This document shows, piece by piece, positions 32,861 through 43,899 of a stretch of DNA of 64,000 nucleotides. The number at the start of each line of letters is the position of its first letter. The stretch's first letter is position 1. The DNA lies in the NCBI GenBank assembly GCA_018350325.1, contig JAEVLN010000002.1, forward strand, positions 4,633,456 to 4,697,455, written 5' to 3'. The DNA comes from Globodera rostochiensis (lineage: Eukaryota > Nematoda > Chromadorea > Rhabditida > Heteroderidae). The notes beneath the pieces are model-generated. The model did not search any database, was not told the DNA's origin, and worked only from the letters and a program-made list of their open reading frames with translations. A program made the translations under genes and the position numbers.

Positions 32861-33560
32861 AAAATACAGGAAGAATCAATTTTACACTTCTAACAAAAAA
32901 AAAAAGTTTTTACAACAACAAAGCGTAAAGTACAATTTAATAAATCCAGATTACGTAATCTGACTTTACTGACCAAGTCTCCGGCCTAAGTTAAATTTGT
33001 ATCATTGAAATATAAAGTATTTTGTTGAAGTATGTAAAAAATTGGAATAAATTTATTTAGAATTTTTAAATAAGTGTAGCTCCACCCGTTCGGACACATT
33101 TCCTATGTTTGTCTGCGATAGTCTAAACATGTATAAATGTTGTTTCTAAAAAGGTTTGGATTAAACACTAAACAATTGATCTTATTGAAAATTGTATCTG
33201 AATAAGAGCTGTGGAACAACATGCTTTTTAAATTAAGTATAAAATGATCAAATTTTGAACAAAATAAATTACATTCTAAATATTTAATCAAGCATTAAGA
33301 TTTAAATACTTATTTAACATTTTTTAAATATTAAAAGGCAAACTGGCTTTTGAAAAGCGTCAGTAATAATAAAAATTTTAAAAATTGTTCTAAATTAACA
33401 AATAGCCCAATAATGACAACTGAGAATACAATTGAATCTGCACCAATTCGTGAACAAATGGATTGCCTGGAACACATACTTGAACAAGGCCCTACATTAC
33501 GATATATTATAAAAAACTAATTAATTTAAAAAAGGTAATTAACGAATAATCCAATTAAGT
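32861..33560 (+). repeat. Duplicated block, partner of 48700-49620
   Basis: Shares AGGAAGAATCAATTTTACACTTC, the ACTGACCAAGTCTCCGGC segment, and the CAATGATAATGCAATATTTTAA-type tail with 48700-49620. The second copy holds an extra roughly 150-bp piece near 49110-49300. Minus-strand ORF 33103-33291 is treated as a shadow. Confidence 0.85.
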
Positions 33561-34399
33561 TAAACTAAAATAAATGCAATATTTTAATAATGTAAAATTT
33601 TTATAAATTGTTTTAATAAAAGAATTTGGCATATCTACAAAATTATTGCTCCTTAACAATTTCGCATGAAGAAAGAAGATTTTTTTATTAACATTCGTTT
33701 TGCCTACATAAATTAGTTTTTCGCAACAGTGCGCATGGACTTTTGGCCATAAGTTCATTAAACGCGATTCAATAAATTTTATCGAATTAAAAAATAATTC
33801 AGGCACATTAAGGGATTCTTTGAGAGTTATTCGCCAAATATTTTGTTAAACTTTAAAAACGATCATGAATCTAAATGATTAATTTACGTATTTACAAATT
33901 TAGTTAATTTCATAAAAAAACCTTCAGATCCATAATTTTTATAAATGTTTGCATCAATACCAGAATTTAACAAAAAACAATAAATTGAATAAAAATAATG
34001 AGTTACAGATATTAATAAAGTGTAAATTAAAATATCAAAGAATCATAAAAATAAATGTACTTTTTTACACTATAAATTCATTTTGTTATTAGAAAAGACA
34101 ATGGAAATGAATTCATTAAATTATTTTGACTTATTTAAGATTTTGAAAACTTGAATCGCCATTTTTAACATATTTTTTTTAAATTAATTTGATAAACAAG
34201 TCTCACAATATTGAGCCGTTTTATGTTTATTTAAAATTTTAATAATTTTTGAGGTGAACGTGTATACCCATTTCTATAAAATTTTAAAAAACTTAAAATT
34301 AAAATAACAATAAAAATTAATTGTTAGTTTATAAACAACAATCAATCAAATTGATAAAAAGGCAAAGAATCTATACAAACATTTGAAAAAAATATAGAA
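33561..34399. other. A-rich intergenic, end of first duplication copy
   Basis: The ORF at 33555-33806 on the minus strand includes a HAHCCEKLIYVGKTN segment, but it has no support from a second copy. Nothing else was seen. Confidence 0.35.
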
Positions 34400-34600
34400 A
34401 CAATAAAGAAAAACGGAATTTTTAAACGAATTTTCTGACTTTAAAAAGATTATTTAAGTTGTCGCAAAATATTGTCATAAAGTTAAAATTAATTTTTCTT
34501 TGGAATGTATTTAATTTTATCAAAACACTAACATTGACAATATCTTTTAAGAGGTGCCACAAAAGAGTGATTTATTGGCCAAGATGTAGCCTAAATTGAA

Positions 34601-35972
34601 ATTACAGCAGAAATCTTTTATAATTATAGTAATGTTTAATAAAGAGTAAAAAAAAGTTTAATTTAAATATTAATATAAGGATAGACATAAAGAAAATTTT
34701 AGAAAAATATAATTATTTACGGACAAAAAGAAAGCAAAAATAGAGAAAGCCTGACGTATAGTCCGTCCTTTACGTAAAACAATGCCGCCACCGTTTTCAA
34801 AGTGTTTATAAAATTAAGCAAAAATAAATAAAAAGAAACTATTGCTTCATAAATTGAATAAAGTACCAATGAAAATAAGTTTAAACAATTTTAATAATTT
34901 GGGGTTATTCCGGAAATTTATGTTTTAACCCATTCCAACAGAATTACATATAATCATGGATAAAGATAATTCGAAGTCCAACCGATTGAGGCAATTTGAT
35001 ATTGTTAACATTTTAAATATTTTTCTTTAAAAGTTATCATATTCAAAACCGAATTAATCTATTTCATGCTTAGGAGCTGATTGAGATTTTTCAAACATAA
35101 AAGCTAATTAAACTGAAAAATATGAAAATTTAAATATATTATTATGCATTAAAAATCAATCAAATGAGTAAATTTTGTCAAGAAAATCTTTGCTTGTTAA
35201 TAATTAAAATAAAAATAGTTACAAATATTTTCAGCAGACATTGAAACGCATTATAATTACCACAAATAAATTATTAATTATTTTAAAACTATTTACTAAA
35301 ATTAAAGCATTCCCTAATTGCCAAAAGTAATGATAATATGGAAATAAAATTAATCGGACTACAAAAACTTTGAAATTCTAAATTCTTGACTGAAACTTTG
35401 TTAACGCAAAACATATGTACATATAAAAGTGTATTCTTCACAATTTGATTTTAAAAAAAATACTTCAAAATTAACTATTTAAATGAATGGGTTGACATAA
35501 ATGAATAAAAAACTAAAAAAGACCAACTATTTAATGCCGCACATATAATGGGATTTCGGTCTGTATTCAACAAACTTTTTATTAAAAAATACTAGTTTTT
35601 ACGCGCCGCTGCGACGTCCCAGTGTTGCCAGTGAAAGTCGACGATCGCCTTTGTTTCATTAGATTTTCATCAAAAAATCGATCCAATATAAATATTAAAC
35701 TGTATTAGAGCAAAAATTTTCTTAGGAGCCCGGTTCTAAAAAATATTTAAAAATTAATGACTAAACACTAAAACAAAAAACATTATTCCAAAAGTGATTA
35801 GAGTTTTACATAAAAAAATGAAACACATAAAAAGAAAGATACACGTAAAACAAAATACTATTCATAAATCGTATATTATTAATAATAAACATTTGCATTT
35901 AGCTAAACGATAAACATAAATTGATTATTTATGATGTGATACCATCTTTTTTCCCTTACTCTTTCTTTTCAG
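34601..35972. other. A-rich intergenic with two GC islands
   Basis: Island 34750-34800 is open on the minus strand as HFENGGGIVLRKGRTIRQAF. Island 35595-35665 is open on both strands; on the minus strand an ATG starts MKQRRSSTFTGNTGTSQRR before a GTAAAA donor-like site. These could be small exons. No clear model was built. Confidence 0.3.
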
Positions 35973-36053
35973 GACTTTTGCTTCACTTCCATTTCCCCGA
36001 ACTGTCTGACCCCAAATGGCGCATATATAAACACCAATTTTAAATTCAGATAA
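35973..36053 (+). CDS. Candidate terminal exon with strong acceptor
   Basis: One of the best acceptors in the window, a pyrimidine-rich run ending CTTTCTTTTCAG, precedes a 26-codon frame: DFCFTSISPNCLTPNGAYIN, then TNFKFR and TAA. The layout (long pyrimidine tract, short last exon) resembles 14199-14324, but the peptides are unrelated. The preceding exon was not found. No family was recognised. Confidence 0.4.
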   Translation, partial: DFCFTSISPNCLTPNGAYINTNFKFR

Positions 36054-36720
36054 ATTTCATATTAACATTCAAAACTTACTGGATAATATAATTACATTTA
36101 TTGAAGAAAACGGAGCAAAGAAAACCACTGATTTCAAAGTCTTGTACAAAAATTTGAAAATAACTTTATATTTTAAATAATCCGAAGTAAAAATTATTAA
36201 ATCCCAATTCGATTTAAAAAATTTAACAGCAAATTCAATTTTCAAACAAAAATTTTAATTAATTATGGTATATGAATATTTACAATTTTTAACATATGAC
36301 CAAATAACTCGTTGAATCTTCACCCTCATTTAAAATAATCCATATCTTATGAACTAAATAAAAATTAAGCAAAATATGAAAAACACAAAAGCTGGAAATC
36401 AGTGCTTGAAAGTTTAGTTAAACAATGGTGTTACAGGGATTTGGTGTCTCGTTACGATTAAAATAATATTCCTACAATGTAAATGCTATTTTAAATGTTA
36501 AAAAAATATATTTGTTTGATTAAAATATTTTTTCAACAGATTTTGCGGTGCGCATTGACTGGTCAACTACGAATTACTTTATATATAAATGCATTGTTTG
36601 GATCTCAATGGAAGTTATAAAAAAAGTAAATAAACTAAGAGATTCCTGCAATTTAATCAAAAATATCCATTACTTATTTGACTGCAACAACATTATTAAA
36701 AAAATTATAAATTATATATA
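36054..36720. other. A-rich intergenic sequence
   Basis: The ORF at 36548-36730 (60 codons, no ATG-supported start) is Asn/Ile-rich and overlaps the foldback element end. No gene is called. Confidence 0.4.
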
Positions 36721-37456
36721 CAATGTGTAACAAAAGAATAGGGCAAGCGATTTTTTAGTGGTTTGAATACTCAGACTGAACCGATCGAGCTGAAATTTTT
36801 ACCACTGGTGGCCTATACATAAATAACAAGATTCACGCAGGAAAATTGGAAAGTGTTGAAGAAAATTTTTTGTTAGAATTTTTTCTAGTTTTTTTCCGCA
36901 AAACAGGGTGTAACAAAAGAATAGGGTCAGAATTTGTAAAGACTAGAACTTTTTTTATTGGCATTTCAAAATTCCGAAAAAATTCATGTAAGCATAACTT
37001 TTAAGACTGATCGAAAAAGATAATTGCACCAACTTGATCAGACACCTCCCTCATGGAGATCTGAAAACCCCAAAATGCACTGAAAACGGGGTAAATTCGG
37101 GAAAAAATTCCCCCGAGGGCATGAAAATGTTTTGTGGGGGAAACGAGTGTGCCAGCCAGATAGCCAACAAAATTCTCTACAAAACCCAAGAAACCGCTAA
37201 GCTCTGCGCCCCTTCGGGATTTTGTAGAGAATTTTGTTGGCTATCTGGCTGGCATACTCGTTTCCCCCACAAATATTTTCATGCCCTCGGGGGAATTTTT
37301 TCCCGAAAAAAATTTTCTTCAACACTTTCCAATTTTCCTGCGCGAATCTTGTTATTTATGTAGGCCACCAGTGGTAAAAATTTCAGCTCGATCGGTTCAG
37401 TCTGAGTATTGAAACCACTAAAAAATTGCTTGACCCTATTCTTTTGTTACACACTG
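36721..37456. mobile_element. Foldback element with ~150-bp TIRs and TA target duplication
   Basis: The left end CAATGTGTAACAAAAGAATA (36721) and the right end (ending 37456), which reads CAGTGTGTAACAAAAGAATA on the minus strand, are inverted repeats about 150 bp long (36721-36868 and 37308-37456). TA lies directly outside both ends, as for Tc1/mariner elements. Inside is a second inverted repeat with arms of about 90 bp (37096-37187 and 37216-37306), containing GCCAGCCAGATAGCCAACAA, around a 28-nt loop. Between them, 36905-36930 repeats the terminus (CAGGGTGTAACAAAAGAATA). There is no transposase. ORFs across it (37001-37189, 37034-37363) are by-products. Confidence 0.92.
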
Positions 37457-38494
37457 TATTTTAATTACAAAAGCTTTTTATAAGAATCCAAAAATATTTT
37501 TTGAATAACAAGTATCAAAAGATAGATATTTTAAATCATATATTGAATTACGCGTTAATTGTATAAGACCCAACCAGTCGAAGCCAATTGCTTAATGTAC
37601 GTGTTATGTGGACAAAATAAATTAAAATAAAACAACGAGGACAACTTAAAACAATGAGGTTGAAAAAAAAATCTATGAACGTGAGTAAAGAAATTTGGCT
37701 TAGCAAAAAATTGTTAAACAATATGCTCTATGGTTTAAATATTAACACAGCACATGTTTTATCCTTAACAAAAACTATACTCATATGAATAAAAAAGTAA
37801 AAAATATTAATCTTAATACTATATTTAATTTATTAATTTTATAGTGGACTTAAACGGCTAAGATAAATTATTTATATTAACAGATAACTTAGCCGTTGAT
37901 GAAAATAGCTTTTCGCACAACCCACCTTTTGACTTCCCATGCGCCCACAAGGTACCATTCGGTAATGGTACTGAAGTGCCCATAATTCTTTAATTTTCAA
38001 AATTTTAAACCGGTTCAAACACCGTTTTAGATTCTCAACTTTTAGTTTCTATTGAAGAATTCGAAATTTTGAATGCCAACTTAGGTAAATTAGATTTTTT
38101 AAATATCTTTATAAAATAAATTTTTAGTTGTTATTGGACGCATAAACTTTTTATTGGACGCATAAATTTCGATTGGACGCATAAACTGAAGTAGAGCCCA
38201 GTTTTTGGCTTTGAAGACACTACAAATATTTTTATACATTTTTTAATAAATTAAATAAATAGAATTAATTTAAAATAATATGAAAGAGATTAAATACCTA
38301 ATTATTGGAATAATTAAAAATTTAATTTTAAAACCGACTTTGGATCTTACATCCCAGGTATTGTTCTCAACGGTCAGGCTATACCTGTCAAATGATAATA
38401 TTAGCTGAATTTTATTACAATGTCTTTTTAATATCAATCAATTGGGTTTTTAATAGAAATGCTGTTATTACTATTTTGATTTGAATGATAAATA
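37457..38494. other. A-rich intergenic with short repeats
   Basis: 37670-37770 recurs at 51925-52040 (GAGGTTGAAAAAA...ATGAACGTGAGTAAAGAAATT). 38215-38240 recurs at 51530-51560. A triple short repeat, TTGGACGCATAAA, occurs at 38135-38185. The exon partner at 38335 is listed separately. Confidence 0.6.
38335..38395 (+). pseudogene. Partner of the 14199 exon
   Basis: Reads DFGSYIPGIVLNGQAIPVK and stops at TGA 38393-38395. It matches FGSYILGIVLN of the 14.2-kb exon with mostly silent changes. The upstream part and the pyrimidine tract have been lost, so it is probably non-functional. Confidence 0.45.
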
Positions 38495-39476
38495 GTAGGG
38501 TTGGACAATACCGGATATTATCTTGGTCCCCCGGATAGCGGTTCCACCGGTTCCTTGACACCCGGATACCGGTACCGGATCGTAATTTATCAAGATATCC
38601 GTCCGGATACCGGAATTTTCAATTTTTGAAAATAATAATTGAAATTTTATAAAAAATCAAATTTTACGAAATTTTTGTCAAAAAGTAAATAAACGCATAA
38701 AATAAACGAATAAAATCAAATTCAATCAAGTTGGATAGTTAATTTCATTTGTCAATAACTCTTCTTCATCTAGGCGTCAAACCCTACCCAGGAATTTTAG
38801 GGGGGAGGGGGCTGATCAAAAAAACAATTTTAGGTTGCATTTATTATTGCATTTTTGTTAAGCAATTTTTGAGAAAATGTTCGATTTTTAGCTGTACATT
38901 CTTGGTTTTAGTTTGATTTTTTAAAGGATGGTTTACCAAAAAAATTTGATTTTAAAGGACTATTTTTTAATTGCCATTTTTTTAAACTTTTTTTTGAAAA
39001 ATTTTTTTGGTAAACTTTTTAGAATTTTTTATATTTTTGTTAAAAAATTGTATTAAAAATCGATATTTGCCGATTGAATTTTTGAGAATTCTGCTTTATT
39101 TGTAAGAGGACGAGTTGGCGGTGCCTATAGGCGCCACCGAGAAAATTTTGAATTTTTTGACTTAATTTGTTAAAAGATTTGCAACCAATATGACAAGGGC
39201 AATTTTAATTACAGAAGTCCGTATCTCTCTATTTAATTTTAATAGGAAATGGCAAAATGTCACGCAAAATAAAAACTTTACTAGCGCTAACACCATGAAA
39301 AAAATCTCTCCGAAAAAATACCACCATTAGGGGGTGCTTAAACCGACCGGATCCACCCCCGGGTACCGGGTATCCCGGATCCTGGACACCCGGATACCGG
39401 TCCCGGATAATTTGCCCTAAACACCCGGATACCGGTCCCGGTTCCGGTTACGGATACCCGTTCTTGTCCAACCCTA
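38495..39476. mobile_element. Non-autonomous DNA transposon with CCGGATA arrays
   Basis: Inverted ends GTAGGGTTGGACAA (38495) and TTGTCCAACCCTAC (ending 39476) have TA directly outside each. Next to each end are arrays of GGATACCGG-type words, like subterminal binding sites. One GC hairpin lies at 39115-39140. There is no transposase. The sharp ends and terminal arrays suggest hAT-like; the flanking TA would suggest another superfamily, so the assignment is open. Confidence 0.75.
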
Positions 39477-39709
39477 CTAAGGAGTATTAAATCTATAAAA
39501 GGATAAGACAATATAAAATTAGGTTAATTTTTATTGCTACTTAAACTAAAATTATAAAATAGCGAATAATTATCATATCATCCAAGTAAAAGAAATATTC
39601 ATTGTTAAAGATTTTATTGTTAAATCAATAATTACTTACTTTATAATTATTAAGTCATTTAAGTTTTAAAAATTTTAAGTTATTGCATATTGATAACGAT
39701 TGCTTTATT

Positions 39710-40350
39710 GTATTTTGCAAAATATTTTTTGAAGTTCGTTTTCAAATCCTTGGCTATGTGCAGGGCCGCGGTTAACCGTTTGGGCCTTAGAGGATAGTGT
39801 TCGCTGATCGTTCTCAGCAGGCAGTCCGGTGGCTAAATCTCAACAATACACGACGAACAATTACTTGTAAAATTTGGACGGATAAAAATATGCCCGGAAG
39901 TGAATGGTCACCCTTTGACAGACTGCGGGCTTAAAAGAGTATTTGGACGAAGGTGATTAATGATTTGCGCATTTAAAGAAATTGAAACTTTCAAATGTCA
40001 TGAATGGTGCTTTTTTTGTGTAACGAATCGAAATATTATGAAAGATTAATAATTTAGACAAGATATGTAAGCAATGTAAAAATATCGAAATATTTAACAC
40101 ATAAAATTAAATTATTTATCAAGCAAAAAAACACCTAAACAATGTTATGTATTAAAGAGAATGATGAAAATAATATTAAAATAATTAATGCAAATTACTT
40201 TAAGACTTTTAAAATAATTTAATTTTAAATAAAAATAATTTTAATAAATTAAAAATATTAAAATCAATAAAAATTATTTAGGAACGTCAACATGATTGTT
40301 GACAAAAGAGTTAAAAGTAATTTTTTTACAGTGTTCGAAACAACAACCAG
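39710..40350 (+). repeat. Duplicated block, partner of 11820-12440
   Basis: See the partner entry. Overlapping ORFs at 40264-40564 on both strands are shadows of one another and are not called. Confidence 0.8.
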
Positions 40351-40616
40351 TGGGAAACAATTTATATTCATTAATGAATAAAAAAATTGTACGAACGATT
40401 GGTGTTGCTCGCCCGACGACTTTGCGACAAATTGAGCAAGTCTGGTCATCCACTGAAAAAGTCACTAACGCCTGCCGAACAACAATGCTTGAATTAAAAA
40501 AAAAAAAATTATTAATAAAATAAAAATAAATAAATAAAACAAATAAATTAAAAAACAAGCTCAAACTTGAGCCACTTTTTATTTATCAATAATCAAGACC
40601 AAACAAAACAAAATAA

Positions 40617-41088
40617 AAAATTACTAAGGGCGACTGTGCCCCACACACAAAAACATACAAAATCAAATTAAGTAAAGAGAGCTTTGAGGCCGTCAATAAA
40701 GCTTTGAAGGCTACAAAATTCAACAAGGGCTACTCGAGGAACTTTCTCGCACATCAGCGGCCCCACCTTCCACCCACGCGCGGCACAAGACAAAGCATCA
40801 ATTTGTGTCACAAACTGTTGGACAATTTGTCACACAAACAACGCTTCCTCACTGGCCAAGAACGTACCGCCCAATTTCTGAGAAAAACATTTGATCTTCC
40901 ACTGGAGAGCTCAAAACCTGAAAAACCTTCGACATCCACTTCATAATAAAAGTGACCAATTCACCAATTTCGATTACTGTGATCATTCAAACTGTGAATT
41001 TGAAGTGTTGAAATCAGAAGCTATTAGAAGAATTTATTTGCGTCAATATAATAATTTAATTAATACATTTTATCATATGAATTTATAA
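40617..41088 (+). CDS. Unrecognised coding region, two overlapping frames
   Basis: The first frame (40617-40946, 110 codons, no ATG) reads LSKESFEAVNKALKATKFNK, then a Pro/Arg patch (HQRPHLPPTRGTR), then CHKLLDNLSHKQRFLTGQER and a Ser/Thr/Pro tail to TAA. A second frame overlaps from 40891 and continues DQFTNFDYCDHSNCEFEVLK to 41088. Both read like natural protein, so a frameshift or a missed intron may join them. GC content is higher than the flanks, and the minus strand is not open. The lack of an in-frame ATG means a first exon lies upstream or the gene is broken. No family was recognised. Confidence 0.45.
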
Positions 41089-41494
41089 AAAAAAAAATTT
41101 TATTTAAATAAATATGTTTTCACTTTCTGCTAATATGCTGTATAAAAAAATCAACACAAAACATTACATTAATTTAAATACAATTCATTTTTTAAAATAT
41201 TCAGCGAAGCTAAATATAATACATTAAAAATGGGATAAAACCAGGGGTGGACACGGATATCCGCAGATTATCCGGATATGGATGGATACGGATACGGAAT
41301 TTCAAAAAATGTACGGATACGAATGGACACGGTTATGAAGGTCAAATCCGCGGATATCCGCGCATATCCGTATATTTGAGTACCAGTGTTTTTATAATCA
41401 TTTTTAATTTTTGCCGTGGACATGGCGGTGGTCTTTCATACTTTTTGACAAAAAATTTCATCTTTTTTTTACAAGCCTATTCCAAAGAAAGCTG

Positions 41495-41549
41495 TGGTCA
41501 GGTGGTTTTCTTCTTAGACGTGTCAAATGTTATGTGAGGGCTCGAACCC
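41495..41549 (+). other. tRNA-like A and B boxes in the composite element
   Basis: A box TGGTCAGGTGGTT (41495-41507) and B box GGGCTCGAACCC (41538-41549) have the same spacing as the pair at 20978-21032. The intervening sequence is unrelated in detail and does not fold as a tRNA. Confidence 0.45.
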
Positions 41550-41756
41550 GCTTGAGTGCAGGCACTTACTTATTCATTTTGCATCGAGTCACAAAAACGC
41601 TTCCCCCCTTAATAAAAATTTTTTTTTAATTTTCAAATATTTTTTAATTAAAATGAGTGCAAAAAAAGAATTTTTGAAAAAAAAAATTTATCACAGCATT
41701 TTTAAAATTTTGGTTGAAAATCTCTTAATAAATTGATTCAAATTTCAAAATTTTCT

Positions 41757-41780
41757 CGGCGGCGCCTATCGGCACTGCCG
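41757..41780 (+). repeat. GC hairpin, copy next to a poly-C run
   Basis: CGGCGGCGCC-TATC-GGCACTGCCG, the reverse-complement orientation of the 20763 copy, followed by about 15 C. Confidence 0.8.
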
Positions 41781-41869
41781 ACCCCCCCCCCCCCCACATC
41801 TGAAGTTCTCAAAAAAATTTGCATTTTTGTAAAATTCGCAAATCGGCAAAAATTTGTAATTTTTAAAAT

Positions 41870-42125
41870 GGCAGCAAAAAATTTCGTTTCAGGCCATGGA
41901 AAAATCTCAACGAATTATATGGGATTTTTTTCCACAAAAATCCACCCGGCCAGGGCACGCTTTTGTCAGCTTACGCTCGCAATGGCTCTCCGATATATGA
42001 CCTGCTCTGGCTCCATTGTGGAACCACCGTCTTCCGCGTCCGCTTTCGTCATCCGGCTCCAACAACCAATATATCGGCCACGAAATGACTTGTAGGATGC
42101 ATTAAAATAGCATAAAGTCAGGCAT
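41870..42125. repeat. GC-rich core, partner of 21440-21670
   Basis: See 21278-21670. Here the + frame 41733-42095 and two minus-strand frames are open (one with MTKADAEDGGSTMEPEQVIY). An insertion of about 60 bp relative to the partner lies near 42005-42065. Coding status is unresolved. Confidence 0.4.
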
Positions 42126-43470
42126 AAATCAGTTCAGATTACAATATTTAAAAATTCAAAAATCATTAATAAATATATTAATACTCATAAATTAATGGTC
42201 GTTAATCAACGAATATAAAGAGTAAAAAATTTATACATAATTAATTGCTGCAAAAAAAGACATTAAAACGACGCGAAAAAAGAAGAGAAAAAAGTCAGAA
42301 ATTAAAATTAAGAATAAAAAAATAAGTGATTTTGAAGAACTGGAAAATGTGATCACACTGGAACTTCTTCAGCAAGTAAACAAAGAACCAAATTAATTAT
42401 TAATATTAGAAAACATTAATACTATTCTAAATACAATTTTTATTTGGCGTCATAAAGGACATTCAAAAAATCACAAAAAAAGTTTAAGATGCGAGTGAAA
42501 ATTAAAAAGTCAAATATGTTACAGATTTTGATGGTGAATCCCAGAATGCGGTGAACATTCAACTCGTTCAAAAAAATTTAGGTAGATATTTATTCCAAAA
42601 ACTGATTATATCCAAAAACACCAATAATAAAAATAAATTACCCAATAAAGAAAAATAAATTATGCAAGTATGATAGTGAAAAAACAAGAAATGCAAAATA
42701 TGTAAGCTCAATTATTTCAAACGCAAAACCAATATTGTTAATAATTAATAACCAAAAAGTTGTTTAAACATTTACAATATACCTCACTTATTAATAATGT
42801 AAAAATGAAAAATCATCTTTTTGAAACCCTATAATTGCCGACCAATAATAAAATGTATACCGACAGCTGGCGCAAATCAAGGCCCTAAAACAGAAAGTCG
42901 ACGTGTTAATTAAATCATAAGATTACTAATTTTGCAATAAAAATAAAATAAATACATTTCGATTAAACAAAAAGGGAGTTTACGTTATGCTTTAAAATGG
43001 TCATAACTTAAGCGGGAAGGCAAAAATCGAAAAAGGGATAAGAAAAGTGGAATTTAGTCCTACGTGGCTGTACTCTTCTAGGTCGTCAAGTTGTAAAGCG
43101 TGATGGCGAGTAATGACAATAAAAATTATATTTGCAAATATTTATCTATTTTAATTAATTCCGCTCGAAAATTAAATATACAAATAAAAGTCATAAAGAA
43201 ATTTTGTTATTATTGTATTTTGAAAAAAAAGATCAATCATTATTAAAACATAAAATATACTATTTGAAAATTGCTATATGAATAAATTTAAGACAACTAT
43301 ATTATTAATAAAAACAAAACCAATTTGACCTTAAAGAAAAAATACAACAAAAGTCTGTTAGAAACATAAATATACGTAGAATAATCAAAACTTTAGCACC
43401 TTCAAAGGGCTTTTAGCAAATGCATGTTTTGTATATGAATTCTTCAAACTGATACCCTGTAATTCAGAAA
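42126..43470. other. A-rich duplicated blocks
   Basis: Partners of 21950-23300 (see copy 1). No coding is supported. Confidence 0.6.
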
Positions 43471-43653
43471 ATGAATGAAATAAAATTCATTACAATTTTA
43501 TCTTCACGTTTTTTAAAAAAATATTGGCAACAACAAAAAACCATCAACATCAATTCTATCCTACCAATAATGGATGGCTTTCATAATTTATCACGACTGC
43601 CGCACACTGTGAATAAATTCTTTATGAAAAGCAAAATATTTAACTTCAATTAA
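43471..43653 (+). CDS. Candidate 60-aa ORF, partner of 23848
   Basis: An ATG ORF (MNEIKFITILSSRFLKKYWQ, then PIMDGFHNLSRLPHTVNKFF) in a duplicated block. Only its second half is in frame in the other copy. Natural composition, but weakly supported. Confidence 0.3.
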   Translation: MNEIKFITILSSRFLKKYWQQQKTININSILPIMDGFHNLSRLPHTVNKFFMKSKIFNFN

Positions 43654-43899
43654 TAAATAATATTAACAAATTACAAATACAACGCAATTGATTTAAATAT
43701 AAACAACTAATAATTAGAGATTTAAAAAACAATTATAATCGATAGATTAATAATCAATAAAGTAACAACTGTTAATTTTGCCGTAAAATATTAAAAAAGT
43801 ATCATGTAAAACCATACTTAACAAAGCAAAAATTTTAAATTATTAAGAAACTGATCACTTGTTGCTGCTCAGGAATCCCTTGCATTATATTTCCTATAT

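Larger units (their letters stand above)
11200..33560 (+). repeat. Large diverged duplication, copy 1
   Basis: Blocks matching the second copy (about 34400-49620), in order: 11200-11420; 11820-12440; exon 14199-14324; 14830-14945; GC core 21440-21670; 21950-22060; 22360-22920; 23140-23930; 26800-29650; 32860-33560. Parts also recur locally within this copy (18370-18990, 25065-25180, 12480-12600 with 16000-16110). Identity by eye ranges from weak to strong between blocks. The copy is longer than its partner because of insertions, including the 29650-32860 T-rich segment. Confidence 0.7.
41242..41800 (+). mobile_element. Composite hAT-like element, second copy (5' part)
   Basis: Starts CAGGGGTGGACACGG, followed by a GGATATCC/GGATACGG array, then tRNA-like boxes (41495-41549), an AT-rich spacer, the GC hairpin (41757-41780) and a run of C (41783-41797). 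The order is the same as in the element at 20570-21219 read on the minus strand. No right terminus was found; the duplicated GC core begins soon after (41870). Confidence 0.6.

Noticed and set aside
37001..37363. ORFs inside the foldback element
   Set aside because: They are translations of an inverted repeat, present on both strands for that reason.
40555..40575. CTCAAACTTG resembling the reverse complement of a nematode spliced-leader end
   Set aside because: Only 10 nt match; the rest of the leader and the donor do not follow.
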